The notes under the pieces were generated by a model. It was not told where the DNA came from. It saw only the letters and a list, made by a program, of their open reading frames with translations, and did no database searches. Of a stretch of DNA of 64,000 nucleotides, positions 42,555 to 49,891 are shown one piece after another. The stretch is from an uncultured Lachnospiraceae bacterium. GTDB lineage: Bacteria > Bacillota > Clostridia > Lachnospirales > Lachnospiraceae. The stretch's first letter is position 1. Each line of letters begins with the position of its first letter. The stretch spans positions 1 through 64,000 of the forward strand of contig CANOKL010000018.1 in assembly GCA_947566645.1 (NCBI GenBank), in the 5' to 3' direction. The position numbers and the translations under genes are program-made.

Positions 42555-42585
42555 CAATTTTTCATTTTATAATGGAGGTATCGTT

Positions 42586-42783
42586 ATGAAGGGTACAGTA
42601 AAATGGTTCAACAACCAGAAGGGTTACGGATTCATATCTGACGAATCTGGAAGCGACGTATTTGTACACTACTCCGGCCTCAACATGGAGGGCTTCAAGT
42701 CCTTAGAAGAGGGGCAGGCTGTAGAATACGACATAACAGAGGGCGCTAAAGGACCACAGGCAGTGAATGTAACGAAGATTTAA
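42586..42783 (+). CDS. Cold-shock protein (CspA family)
   Basis: 65 aa, the full usual length. [20 protein letters not shown] with RNP1 KGYGFI and RNP2 VFVHYS. Single-stranded nucleic-acid binding beta-barrel acting as RNA chaperone. GGAGG lies 8 bases before the ATG. Monocistronic with strong promoter and terminator. Confidence 0.97.
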   Translation: MKGTVKWFNNQKGYGFISDESGSDVFVHYSGLNMEGFKSLEEGQAVEYDITEGAKGPQAVNVTKI

Positions 42784-42907
42784 CAGGTTAGGCCTATTAA
42801 TCGTATTTTTGAAGCACTTTTTATTATTGAAAAGTATTGATTGCAATATTGGGGATTAATATATATAAAGTAATATAAGTATTATATAAAATAAGATTAA
42901 TAAAACG

Positions 42908-42944
42908 AAGCAGGACGGCAAATAAGCTGTCCTGCTTTGTTTTT
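42908..42944 (+). terminator. Terminator of the cold-shock gene
   Basis: AAGCAGGACGGC (42908-42919) and GCTGTCCTGCTT (42926-42937), 12 pairs with one G-U and a 6-base loop, then TTGTTTTT. It lies 124 bases past the stop codon; the AT-rich stretch between has no frame. Confidence 0.88.
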
Positions 42945-42945
42945 G

Positions 42946-42972
42946 TTATACTGCGTGCCAGATAAATCTGCC
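42946..42972. repeat. Dispersed 27-bp intergenic motif, copy B
   Basis: Starts TTATACTGCGTGCCAGATAA; 25 of 27 bases match copy A at 25759-25785. It lies between the csp terminator and the 3' end of the AEC transporter gene. Confidence 0.6.
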
Positions 42973-42996
42973 ACAGGCTGCATCCCCTGGAGGACT

Positions 42997-43911
42997 CTAA
43001 AATACAATCGCAGATACAACCGGAATGGTTACTATAGATAACAGGGTCGTAAGGGCAACACCTCTTGCCGCGAGCGCTGCTTCTTCCTTACTTCCATATT
43101 GCTGCACAAGCATTGCATTCATACTTGCAGCAGGGGTGGCAATCATGATCATGCAGACACCGCACAGCATCTCACTGCTTACTGCCCTGTTAATCAGCGG
43201 CATAAAGAGAACCGGGAGTACAAGAAGCTTTGTCAGGGAATATGCCAGCATCTTGATATCTTTGAATAGCTCCCCAAGTTTCATTCCTGCAAGTGATATG
43301 CCTATAACCATCATGCTGAGGGGCGCGGTAAGGCCGCTTAAGCCGCTCATGGTTGTACGGAAGAACTGTGGAGTAGGTATTTTTAGCAGGTAAATCCCAA
43401 TTGCAAGGATACTGCTGACTACACCGATATTTAAGATCTTTTTCCACTGGCCCCCTCCCATTCTCTCCCCACGGGCTGTCTGAATGCCATAAGTATACAT
43501 CAGAACATTGAACAGCATGGAGAAAACTGCAGCATATAACAGCGCTTCCTGTCCATACACCGCTGCAATAACAGGGAAGCCCATGAATCCGATATTATTA
43601 AAAGCTGAAAACAGACGGTAAACATTCCTCTGTTTCTTTTCCACTCTGAACATAATGGGAAGGATAAGGGAAAGAAGCACCATTCCTCCCAGAATTACAA
43701 CCGCCATCCATGCAGTCAGCAGCAGATCTCTTCCCTGTATTGTCCCGTCGCCGTTCACAACTGCGGAAACCGTAAGGGCAGGATTCGCCACCTCTACGAC
43801 AATCCAGGACAGCTTCTTACTGGTTTCCTCATTCATAACCCCCTTCTTTGCGGCTGCATATCCGATTACAATGTAAATAAACAAAACGATCATCTGTTGT
43901 AAAAGTAACAT
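42997..43911 (-). CDS. AEC family transporter
   Basis: 304 aa, about ten hydrophobic helices in two halves. Motifs of the auxin-efflux-carrier family: GYAAAKKGVMNEETSKKLSWIVVEVANPAL, FNNIGFMGFPV, MMVIGISLAGMKLGELFKD. Bacterial members export or import small carboxylates such as malate; substrate here unknown. Single gene. Confidence 0.9.
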   Translation of the reverse strand: MLLLQQMIVLFIYIVIGYAAAKKGVMNEETSKKLSWIVVEVANPALTVSAVVNGDGTIQGRDLLLTAWMAVVILGGMVLLSLILPIMFRVEKKQRNVYRLFSAFNNIGFMGFPVIAAVYGQEALLYAAVFSMLFNVLMYTYGIQTARGERMGGGQWKKILNIGVVSSILAIGIYLLKIPTPQFFRTTMSGLSGLTAPLSMMVIGISLAGMKLGELFKDIKMLAYSLTKLLVLPVLFMPLINRAVSSEMLCGVCMIMIATPAASMNAMLVQQYGSKEEAALAARGVALTTLLSIVTIPVVSAIVF

Positions 43912-43951
43912 ATTCTTCTCCCATCTATATCTGCATATGTCTGTATCCCAA

Positions 43952-44021
43952 AGCGTGTTTGAAAATTGCTTTCTGCAAGATGGAATGAACTTTCAAACAC
44001 GTCAAACACGTCAAACACGCT
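43952..44021. repeat. Inverted repeat whose right arm is tandemly expanded
   Basis: AGCGTGTTTGA (43952-43962) pairs with TCAAACACGCT (44011-44021). Bases 43992-44019 hold three successive copies of TCAAACACG, so the left arm can pair with any of them. It lies in the gap before the AEC gene, after the FAD/Rieske gene's stop. Confidence 0.75.
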
Positions 44022-44039
44022 CTAGTATACCACATTTTT

Positions 44040-45443
44040 TCAGATGGTCAAGAGGCCGTTTGCATCATCCTTTGCTTCATCTCTGATGGCCGGGCCGTCA
44101 AGAAGCCTGCCCTCCCTGTCAAACCGTGATCCATGGCACGGACAGTCCCAGGTTCCCTCCTGGGGGTTCCAGGCCAGCTTACAGCCCATATGCGTACAGC
44201 GTTTCGTATGTTTCGGGCTTGCAAGGTTTTTCACCGCCGTCTTCTGATTTGCGGAGAATTCCTTTACGCCGGACATATGGATATTTCTCTGCGGGGAAAA
44301 CACATCCGCCTCCGGTATTCTCATCCCCTCTATCATACAGGAAATAATCCTTGCACTGACCATGGACTGGGTCATGCCCCACTTTCCAAAACCTGTCATA
44401 ACATACCAGCCCTTTCTTCTGTGAGGGCTGAACTCTCCGATATAAGGGATGCCGTCCAGCGTCATACAATCCTGGGCTGACCAGCGCGACGCCTCCTTAG
44501 CATCCGGCCATAGTTCCTGTGCCTTATCCGAAAGCCTCTCATACCCTGTCATGATCTCCTTTTTGTCCGCTGTAAGGGAGCTATCAGCCTCCCCCGCCTC
44601 TCCGGTCCTGTGTCCGCAGCCGCCAAAAAGGAGAACATCCCCGGCGCTCCGGAAAGAATAGCCGTCACTGTCTATTCCGAGATAATATCCGTCAAAACTC
44701 TGCGCCCCCTTTAAAGCCAGCACATAGCTTCTGGACTGATACATCCTTGCAAAGTAATATCCCGGAACATTCACAAAAGGAAAATGACAGGCGAAAACGA
44801 CCTTTCCGGCTGTCACTGTCCCGCTGTCCGACACCACACGACTTTTTCCCTGCCCGTCATACAGAACCTTTCTCACTCGTGTCTCTTCAAATATCCGTAG
44901 TTCCTCTGATATTCCCTTTATAAACTTAAGCGGGTGAAACCTTGCCTGGTTCTCATAAGTCAGCACACTCTTCACCGGAAAAGGAAGCTCACATTCCCTT
45001 CTGTACACCGCCTGGATTCCCAGCCCGGTCGCAGCCTCTGCTTCCCTCTTAAGCGTCTCTTCCTCTGTAGTAGAATAGAGACTCCCGTTACATCTCATAA
45101 AATCACAGGAAATCTTATACTCCTTCACAATCCTCTCATACTCCCCAATTGCCCATTCCTGAAATCCCACATAATGCTTCGCCTTCTCTCTTCCATATAT
45201 CTGAATCAGCTTCCCGCAGACTGCGCCATGCTGGGACGTAATCTTTGCTGTCGTCCTGCCGGTCTGTCCGCTCCCGATACGGTTTCCCTCCAGGATTACC
45301 GCGTCAATCCCCTTTTTCTTCAGCATATATCCCGTCAGAATGCCCGCAAGCCCTGCCCCGATAATCACAACCTCTGCGTCCATATCCCCTTTTAGAGAAT
45401 TCCTCTTCTGTAAAACTGCCGTATCCGTCCATATACTGTTCAT
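44040..45443 (-). CDS. FAD-dependent oxidoreductase with C-terminal Rieske domain
   Basis: 467 aa. N-terminal DadA-like FAD domain (AEVVIIGAGLAGILTGYMLKKKG, RTTAKITSQHGAVCGKL, YIGEFSPHRRKGWYVMTGFGKWGMTQS). C-terminal Rieske [2Fe-2S] domain (about 415-467) with both ligand pairs: CTHMGCKL and CPCHGSRF. These proteins oxidise amino or imino acids or act in an unknown redox step with the Rieske centre as electron outlet. GAGGTG precedes the ATG. Single gene; no clue from neighbours. Confidence 0.9.
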   Translation of the reverse strand: MNSIWTDTAVLQKRNSLKGDMDAEVVIIGAGLAGILTGYMLKKKGIDAVILEGNRIGSGQTGRTTAKITSQHGAVCGKLIQIYGREKAKHYVGFQEWAIGEYERIVKEYKISCDFMRCNGSLYSTTEEETLKREAEAATGLGIQAVYRRECELPFPVKSVLTYENQARFHPLKFIKGISEELRIFEETRVRKVLYDGQGKSRVVSDSGTVTAGKVVFACHFPFVNVPGYYFARMYQSRSYVLALKGAQSFDGYYLGIDSDGYSFRSAGDVLLFGGCGHRTGEAGEADSSLTADKKEIMTGYERLSDKAQELWPDAKEASRWSAQDCMTLDGIPYIGEFSPHRRKGWYVMTGFGKWGMTQSMVSARIISCMIEGMRIPEADVFSPQRNIHMSGVKEFSANQKTAVKNLASPKHTKRCTHMGCKLAWNPQEGTWDCPCHGSRFDREGRLLDGPAIRDEAKDDANGLLTI

Positions 45444-45474
45444 ACCATCACCTCACAGATAGTATGCACAGTTC

Positions 45475-45489
45475 GGAGTATTTTACTCC
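45475..45489. other. Small hairpin upstream of the FAD/Rieske gene
   Basis: GGAGTA, 3 bases, TACTCC. Beside REP-like copy 4, about 30 bases before the start codon; possible operator. Confidence 0.35.
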
Positions 45490-45490
45490 T

Positions 45491-45577
45491 AAATTGGGGA
45501 CGGGGCATTTTTTCACCTCAAAAGCTCCACTGGAGCTTTTGAGGTGCGCTATAGCGAAAATGCCCCGTCCCCAATTT
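45491..45577. repeat. REP-like element, copy 4, with a nested second palindrome
   Basis: Outer arms AAATTGGGGACGGGGCATTTT (45491-45511; given here as two parts AAATTGGGGACGGGG and CATTTT) and their mirror at 45557-45577. Inside lies a second near-perfect palindrome of 16-bp arms (45514-45529 and 45531-45546). The T-A pair after GGGG in the other copies is C-G here on both sides, a compensatory change. It lies 4 bases from the stop codon of the ACT gene. Confidence 0.85.
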
Positions 45578-45581
45578 CATC

Positions 45582-46025
45582 CTATTGATTCGCCCGATAT
45601 GCTTCATCGGCGCTATATACGTCAAACCCACTGCCTTTCAGAATCTCCACAACCTTTTCCGGGTCATCGCTCTTAAGCACTGCTGCTGCATCGCTTCCGT
45701 TTGCGAATGCATACATATATTCTACATTCACTTTTCCTTCCACGATCTGGTGCATCGCCTTGCTAAGGGACCCTGCTGCATGAGGCACACGGAGCGCCAC
45801 TACGTCTGTAAGCATGGAGATAATTCCCTCTTCCTTAAGAGCTGCCTTTCCTTTCTCTGGCTCTGACACAATCATGCGGAGCATCCCGTAATCTGATGTG
45901 TCCGCCAGGCTGAGCGCCACGATATTCACATCATTCTTCGCGAGAACCTTCAGAACCTCATCAAGCCGTCCTTCCCTGTTCTCCAGAAATACCGATAACT
46001 GCTGAATTGTATTACTAAAACCCAT
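45582..46025 (-). CDS. Tandem ACT-domain protein
   Basis: 147 aa with two ACT domains (about 5-70, IQQLSVFLENREGRLDEVLKVL; and 75-140, ALRVPHAAGSLSKAMHQIV). Proteins of this kind are nearly always found behind phenylacetate-CoA ligase and indolepyruvate oxidoreductase genes and are thought to bind an aromatic amino acid or its product as allosteric signal. Starts 14 bases after paaK, with GGAGGG upstream. Confidence 0.92.
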   Translation of the reverse strand: MGFSNTIQQLSVFLENREGRLDEVLKVLAKNDVNIVALSLADTSDYGMLRMIVSEPEKGKAALKEEGIISMLTDVVALRVPHAAGSLSKAMHQIVEGKVNVEYMYAFANGSDAAAVLKSDDPEKVVEILKGSGFDVYSADEAYRANQ

Positions 46026-46039
46026 GACCTTCCCTCCTT

Positions 46040-47371
46040 TTAAAGTCCTCTGTTGTCAATGACGCGCTTTGCTTTTCCTTCGCTTCTCTGAATGGTCTTC
46101 GGCTCTACAAGCTTCACTCTTACTGATACGCCAAGAGCCTGTTTCAGAACAGCGCCGACCCTTGCCTTCAACTCATCCAGCTTCCGGATCTCATCAGAGA
46201 AATACTTCTCATCTACTTCTACCATTACGGTAAGGACATCCAGGTTGTTCTCGCGGTCAACAATCAGCATATAATGAGGAGCCACGCCGCCGCCCATGGA
46301 AAGAAGGGCTGTCTCAACCTGTGTCGGGAATACATTGACGCCGCGGATTACCTTCATATCATCTGTACGTCCGGTGAACTTCTGAATTCTTGGAAGTGTT
46401 CTTCCGCACTCGCAGGTTCCTCTCTCCATGCTTGTGAGGTCTTTCGTTCTATAACGGAGAAGGGGCATGCCTTCCTTTGCAAGGGTTGTAAATACCAGCT
46501 CACCCGTCTCTCCGTCACCGCATGCGGACTGGTCCGCCGGGTTCAGGATCTCTGGATAGAAGTAATCCTCATATACATGAAGCCCTTTATGATGGATACA
46601 GTCCATGGCAACTCCTGGTCCTGTAATCTCACACAGGCCATAGATGTCAAAGCTGTTGATATGTAAGATACTCTCTATCTTTTTGCGCATCTCATTCGTC
46701 CAGGGCTCTGCACCGTTAATGCTTGCCTTGATCTGAAGACGGTCAACGATTCCTGCCTCCTGTGCCGCCTCTGCAAGATAAAGGGCATAGGACGGCGTAC
46801 ATCCGAATGCCGTTGCTCCAAAGTCCTCCATACACATAAGCTGGCGCTTCGTATTTCCTGCGGACATAGGAATTGCCATTGCCCCAAGGGCCTTTGCTCC
46901 AAGATCCAGTCCCATGCCGCCTGTGAACAGCCCGTAGCCGTAGCATACATGGATCCGGTCTGCGGAGGTAAGTCCTGCCATTACAAGGCCTCTCGCCACA
47001 CATTCGCCCCACACATCCACATCCTTCTGTGTATAGGAGGCAAGGGTAAGTTTCCCTGTGGTGCCGGAGGTTCCCTGCACTCTGGCAATCTTCTCCTGCG
47101 GCACTGCCAGAAGCCCGAATGGGTAATTATCTCTTAAATCCTCTTTTGTTGTAAACGGAAGCTTATGAATATCTTCGATTCCTTTAATATCACCAGGCTC
47201 TACACCAAGCTCATCCATTTTCTTCCGGTAGAATGCAACATTGTCATATACATTCTTCACCTGTTTTACAAGACGTTCGCTTTGAAGGGCGCTCATCTCA
47301 TCCCTGCTCATGCATTCAATCTTCGGGTCGCGTATTGTTTCTTTCCAGTTTTCCAATGCTATTCCTGCCAT
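46040..47371 (-). CDS. paaK: Phenylacetate-CoA ligase
   Basis: 443 aa, the usual length. AMP-binding signature VQGTSGTTGKLTLASYT, core FDIYGLCEITGPGVAMDC, GELVFTTLAKEGMPLLRYRTKDLT and C-terminal Lys region SEGKAKRVIDNRGL. It interconverts arylacetate, ATP, CoA and arylacetyl-CoA, AMP, PPi in the cytoplasm. Next to iorAB it probably handles phenylacetyl-, hydroxyphenylacetyl- or indoleacetyl-CoA made from aromatic amino acids during fermentation. Confidence 0.93.
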   Translation of the reverse strand: MAGIALENWKETIRDPKIECMSRDEMSALQSERLVKQVKNVYDNVAFYRKKMDELGVEPGDIKGIEDIHKLPFTTKEDLRDNYPFGLLAVPQEKIARVQGTSGTTGKLTLASYTQKDVDVWGECVARGLVMAGLTSADRIHVCYGYGLFTGGMGLDLGAKALGAMAIPMSAGNTKRQLMCMEDFGATAFGCTPSYALYLAEAAQEAGIVDRLQIKASINGAEPWTNEMRKKIESILHINSFDIYGLCEITGPGVAMDCIHHKGLHVYEDYFYPEILNPADQSACGDGETGELVFTTLAKEGMPLLRYRTKDLTSMERGTCECGRTLPRIQKFTGRTDDMKVIRGVNVFPTQVETALLSMGGGVAPHYMLIVDRENNLDVLTVMVEVDEKYFSDEIRKLDELKARVGAVLKQALGVSVRVKLVEPKTIQRSEGKAKRVIDNRGL

Positions 47372-47447
47372 TTTTCTCTACTCCTATTCTACTCGCATTT
47401 TTAACTGCCAACACTTCGTCTTTACGATACCCTTCGCCTCTGGCTGG

Positions 47448-47516
47448 CTAACCTCTAACGAGACGAAGGTTCATAAACGTAAAACCCATATCAAATGCTT
47501 CATACTGCCTGTGCAT
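47448..47516 (-). CDS. Small ORF (22 aa) between iorB and paaK
   Basis: ATG 47516, 9 bases after AAGGAGG, which overlaps the stop codon of iorB (TAAGGAGG). It encodes MHRQYEAFDMGFTFMNLRLV and two more residues. The EAFDMGF part resembles the IorB C terminus (KAFDVGFEL), and the DNA matches at about 17 of 22 positions there. Either a small translated peptide coupled to iorB, or a remnant of a duplicated iorB end. No family known to me. Confidence 0.4.
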   Translation of the reverse strand: MHRQYEAFDMGFTFMNLRLVRG

Positions 47517-47530
47517 TGTGAGCCACCTCC

Positions 47531-48100
47531 TTACAGTTCAAATCCCACGTCAAACGCTTTCTTATTTATCTCAATCGTCTTTTGTGGCACTGTATGTTCA
47601 ATTACGCTATACCACTGCTCCTTTGAGAAGTCCATATGCTGTGCGGCAATTCCCAGCACAATCAGATTGAAGACCCGGGAATTTCCTAATTTTTTTGCCT
47701 CCTCAGTCGCATTTACGGTATAGACCTTATATTTTTCTTTCAAATTCTCTATAATATGCTCAGGGTACTGGGCCGCACCGGTCACCACCGGCATGGGGTC
47801 GATCTTCCAGTCATTGATGATAAGGGCGCCGTCTTTTTTCAGGAAATGGGCATATCTTAATGCCTCCAACTGTTCGAAGGCGATGATCACGTCTGCCTGG
47901 CCTTCCTCCACGACCGGCTCTGCCACTTTCTCTCCGTAGCGTACGAATGTGACAACGCTTCCCCCTCTCTGGGCCATGCCGTGCACCTCTGAGAGCTTCA
48001 CATCATATCCCCCTGCGATTGCAAGACCTCCTAAGATCCTGCTGGTAAGGAGTGTCCCCTGGCCGCCTACGCCCACAATCATAATATTCTTTACAGCCAT
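47531..48100 (-). CDS. iorB: Indolepyruvate:ferredoxin oxidoreductase, beta subunit
   Basis: 189 aa. Gamma-type POR domain: IMIVGVGGQGTLLTSRILGGLAIAGGYDVK and GGSVVTFVRYGEKVAEPVV. Works with IorA to turn aryl-pyruvates plus CoA into arylacetyl-CoA, CO2 and reduced ferredoxin. TAATG overlap with iorA. Confidence 0.95.
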   Translation of the reverse strand: MAVKNIMIVGVGGQGTLLTSRILGGLAIAGGYDVKLSEVHGMAQRGGSVVTFVRYGEKVAEPVVEEGQADVIIAFEQLEALRYAHFLKKDGALIINDWKIDPMPVVTGAAQYPEHIIENLKEKYKVYTVNATEEAKKLGNSRVFNLIVLGIAAQHMDFSKEQWYSVIEHTVPQKTIEINKKAFDVGFEL

Positions 48101-49854
48101 TATCTGTTCTCCTCCTTTACCAGCTCGATTGCACCGAATTTACACAGGCTCTCACACAGGCCACAGCCCGTGCACATAGTATCATCAATGTAAACGGTTC
48201 CGTCTGCATTCTTCGTCATCGCAGGACATCCGGGCTTCATGCACATGCCGCATTTCCTGCACCTGTCTTCATGGACAGTGTATAATGGCTTCTTTGCTTT
48301 GCTCAAGAGCACGCAGGGCGTCTTTGTGATGATTACAGATACCTCGTCCCTCGCAGTCTCTTCCTTTACCGTCCTTTCCAGCGTCTCCAGATCAAAAGCA
48401 TTCACCTCTGTCACATGCTTCACGCCGACGGCGCGGCAGAGTGCCGGAATATCAATAGCATAGGTGGGGTCTCCCTGCAGAGTCTTTCCTGTTGCGGCAT
48501 GATCCTGGTGCCCGGTCATTCCAGTGGTGGAGTTATCAAGGATAATAACTGTCCCGGTGGCTCTGTTATACATCATGTTCATCAGAGAGTTCACGCCTGT
48601 ATGTAAAAATGTGGAATCTCCGATCACTGCCACCCAGTTCTTAATATAATCCTTTCCCTTTGCCTTCTCCATGCCGTGAAGGCTCGAAATACTTGCTCCC
48701 ATACAGATCGTAGTGTCCACAACACTAAGGGGAGCTACCGCCCCCAGGGTATAGCAGCCGATATCTCCTGCCGCGTGAAGTTTTAATTTATTTAACACAT
48801 AGTAGACACTTCTGTGGGGGCATCCCGGACATAAAACCGGAGGCCTTCCCGGAACCGTGGCCGGCTCTGCAGCAGAAGGTTCCTCTCCCAGAATCGCCCT
48901 GCGAAGCATATTCGCGCTGTATTCTCCCTGAATCGTAAAGATCTCTTTGCCGACAGCCGCGATCCCCCATGACTTTACCTGTTCCTCAATCACTGGCTCC
49001 AGCTCTTCCACAACATATAATGTGTCCACCTTTGAAGCAAACTCTTCGATCATCTTTCTCGGAAGGGGGTTGACCATGCCAAGCTTTAACACCGAAGCCT
49101 CTGGAAGCGCTTCTTTTACATACTGATACGGAATTCCGCTGGTAATCACGCCGATCTCTGTGTTTTTCATCTCCACACGGTTTACAGGAAGCGTATCTGC
49201 GGCTTTCGCAAGCTCCAGGTTCCTCTTCTCTATCTCCACATGGCGGGGCTTTGCATTGCCCGGCATCATCACTGTTTTTCTTATGTCTTTTATATAAGGC
49301 TTATCCTCTGGCTCTGCGCGGTCTATAAGCTCTACAAGCCCCTGGGAATGGGCAAGCCTTGTTGTAGTCCGGAGAATAAACGGGCGGTCAAAACGTTCGC
49401 TCAGCTCAAACGCCATCTTCATATAGTCCTTTGCCTCCTGGCTGTCAGAAGGCTCTAAAACCGGAAGAGCCGCTGCCCTGGCTACCATCCTCGTATCCTG
49501 CTCATTCTGGGAGCTGTAAAGTCCCGGATCATCTGCCACAACAATCACCAGTCCGCCGTTTACTCCCATGTAGGAAACTGTATAAGCAGGGTCTGCCGCC
49601 ACATTAAATCCCACATGCTTCATACAGGACATGGCACGCACGCCTGCCACTGACGCACCGATGGCCACCTCTGTCGCTACCTTTTCATTGGGCGACCATT
49701 CACAATATAAATCTCCCTTGTACTGTACCAGATATTCACTGATCTCTGTACTGGGGGTGCCCGGATATGCTGCCGATACCTTCACTCCGGCCTCATAGGC
49801 GCCTCTGGCAATTGCTTCATTGCCGAGCATAATTACTTTCTTTGGTTCTGACAT
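48100..49854 (-). CDS. iorA: Indolepyruvate:ferredoxin oxidoreductase, alpha subunit
   Basis: 584 aa from ATG 49854 (GGAAGGCGAG just upstream); an ATG four codons earlier has AAAGG directly abutting it and is less likely. N-terminal pyrimidine domain (LGNEAIARGAYEAGVKVSAAYPGTPSTEI), TPP-binding domain (GDSTFLHTGVNSLMNMMY...DNSTTGMTGHQDH) and two [4Fe-4S] motifs at the C terminus (CRKCGMCMKPGCP and CTGCGLCESLCKFG). Cytoplasmic; ferments aromatic amino acids after transamination. It follows the c-di-GMP regulator gene by 37 bases. Confidence 0.95.
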   Translation of the reverse strand: MSEPKKVIMLGNEAIARGAYEAGVKVSAAYPGTPSTEISEYLVQYKGDLYCEWSPNEKVATEVAIGASVAGVRAMSCMKHVGFNVAADPAYTVSYMGVNGGLVIVVADDPGLYSSQNEQDTRMVARAAALPVLEPSDSQEAKDYMKMAFELSERFDRPFILRTTTRLAHSQGLVELIDRAEPEDKPYIKDIRKTVMMPGNAKPRHVEIEKRNLELAKAADTLPVNRVEMKNTEIGVITSGIPYQYVKEALPEASVLKLGMVNPLPRKMIEEFASKVDTLYVVEELEPVIEEQVKSWGIAAVGKEIFTIQGEYSANMLRRAILGEEPSAAEPATVPGRPPVLCPGCPHRSVYYVLNKLKLHAAGDIGCYTLGAVAPLSVVDTTICMGASISSLHGMEKAKGKDYIKNWVAVIGDSTFLHTGVNSLMNMMYNRATGTVIILDNSTTGMTGHQDHAATGKTLQGDPTYAIDIPALCRAVGVKHVTEVNAFDLETLERTVKEETARDEVSVIITKTPCVLLSKAKKPLYTVHEDRCRKCGMCMKPGCPAMTKNADGTVYIDDTMCTGCGLCESLCKFGAIELVKEENR

Positions 49855-49891
49855 CTCGCCTTCCATCCTTTCGTACGTCGTCTATTCGTCA

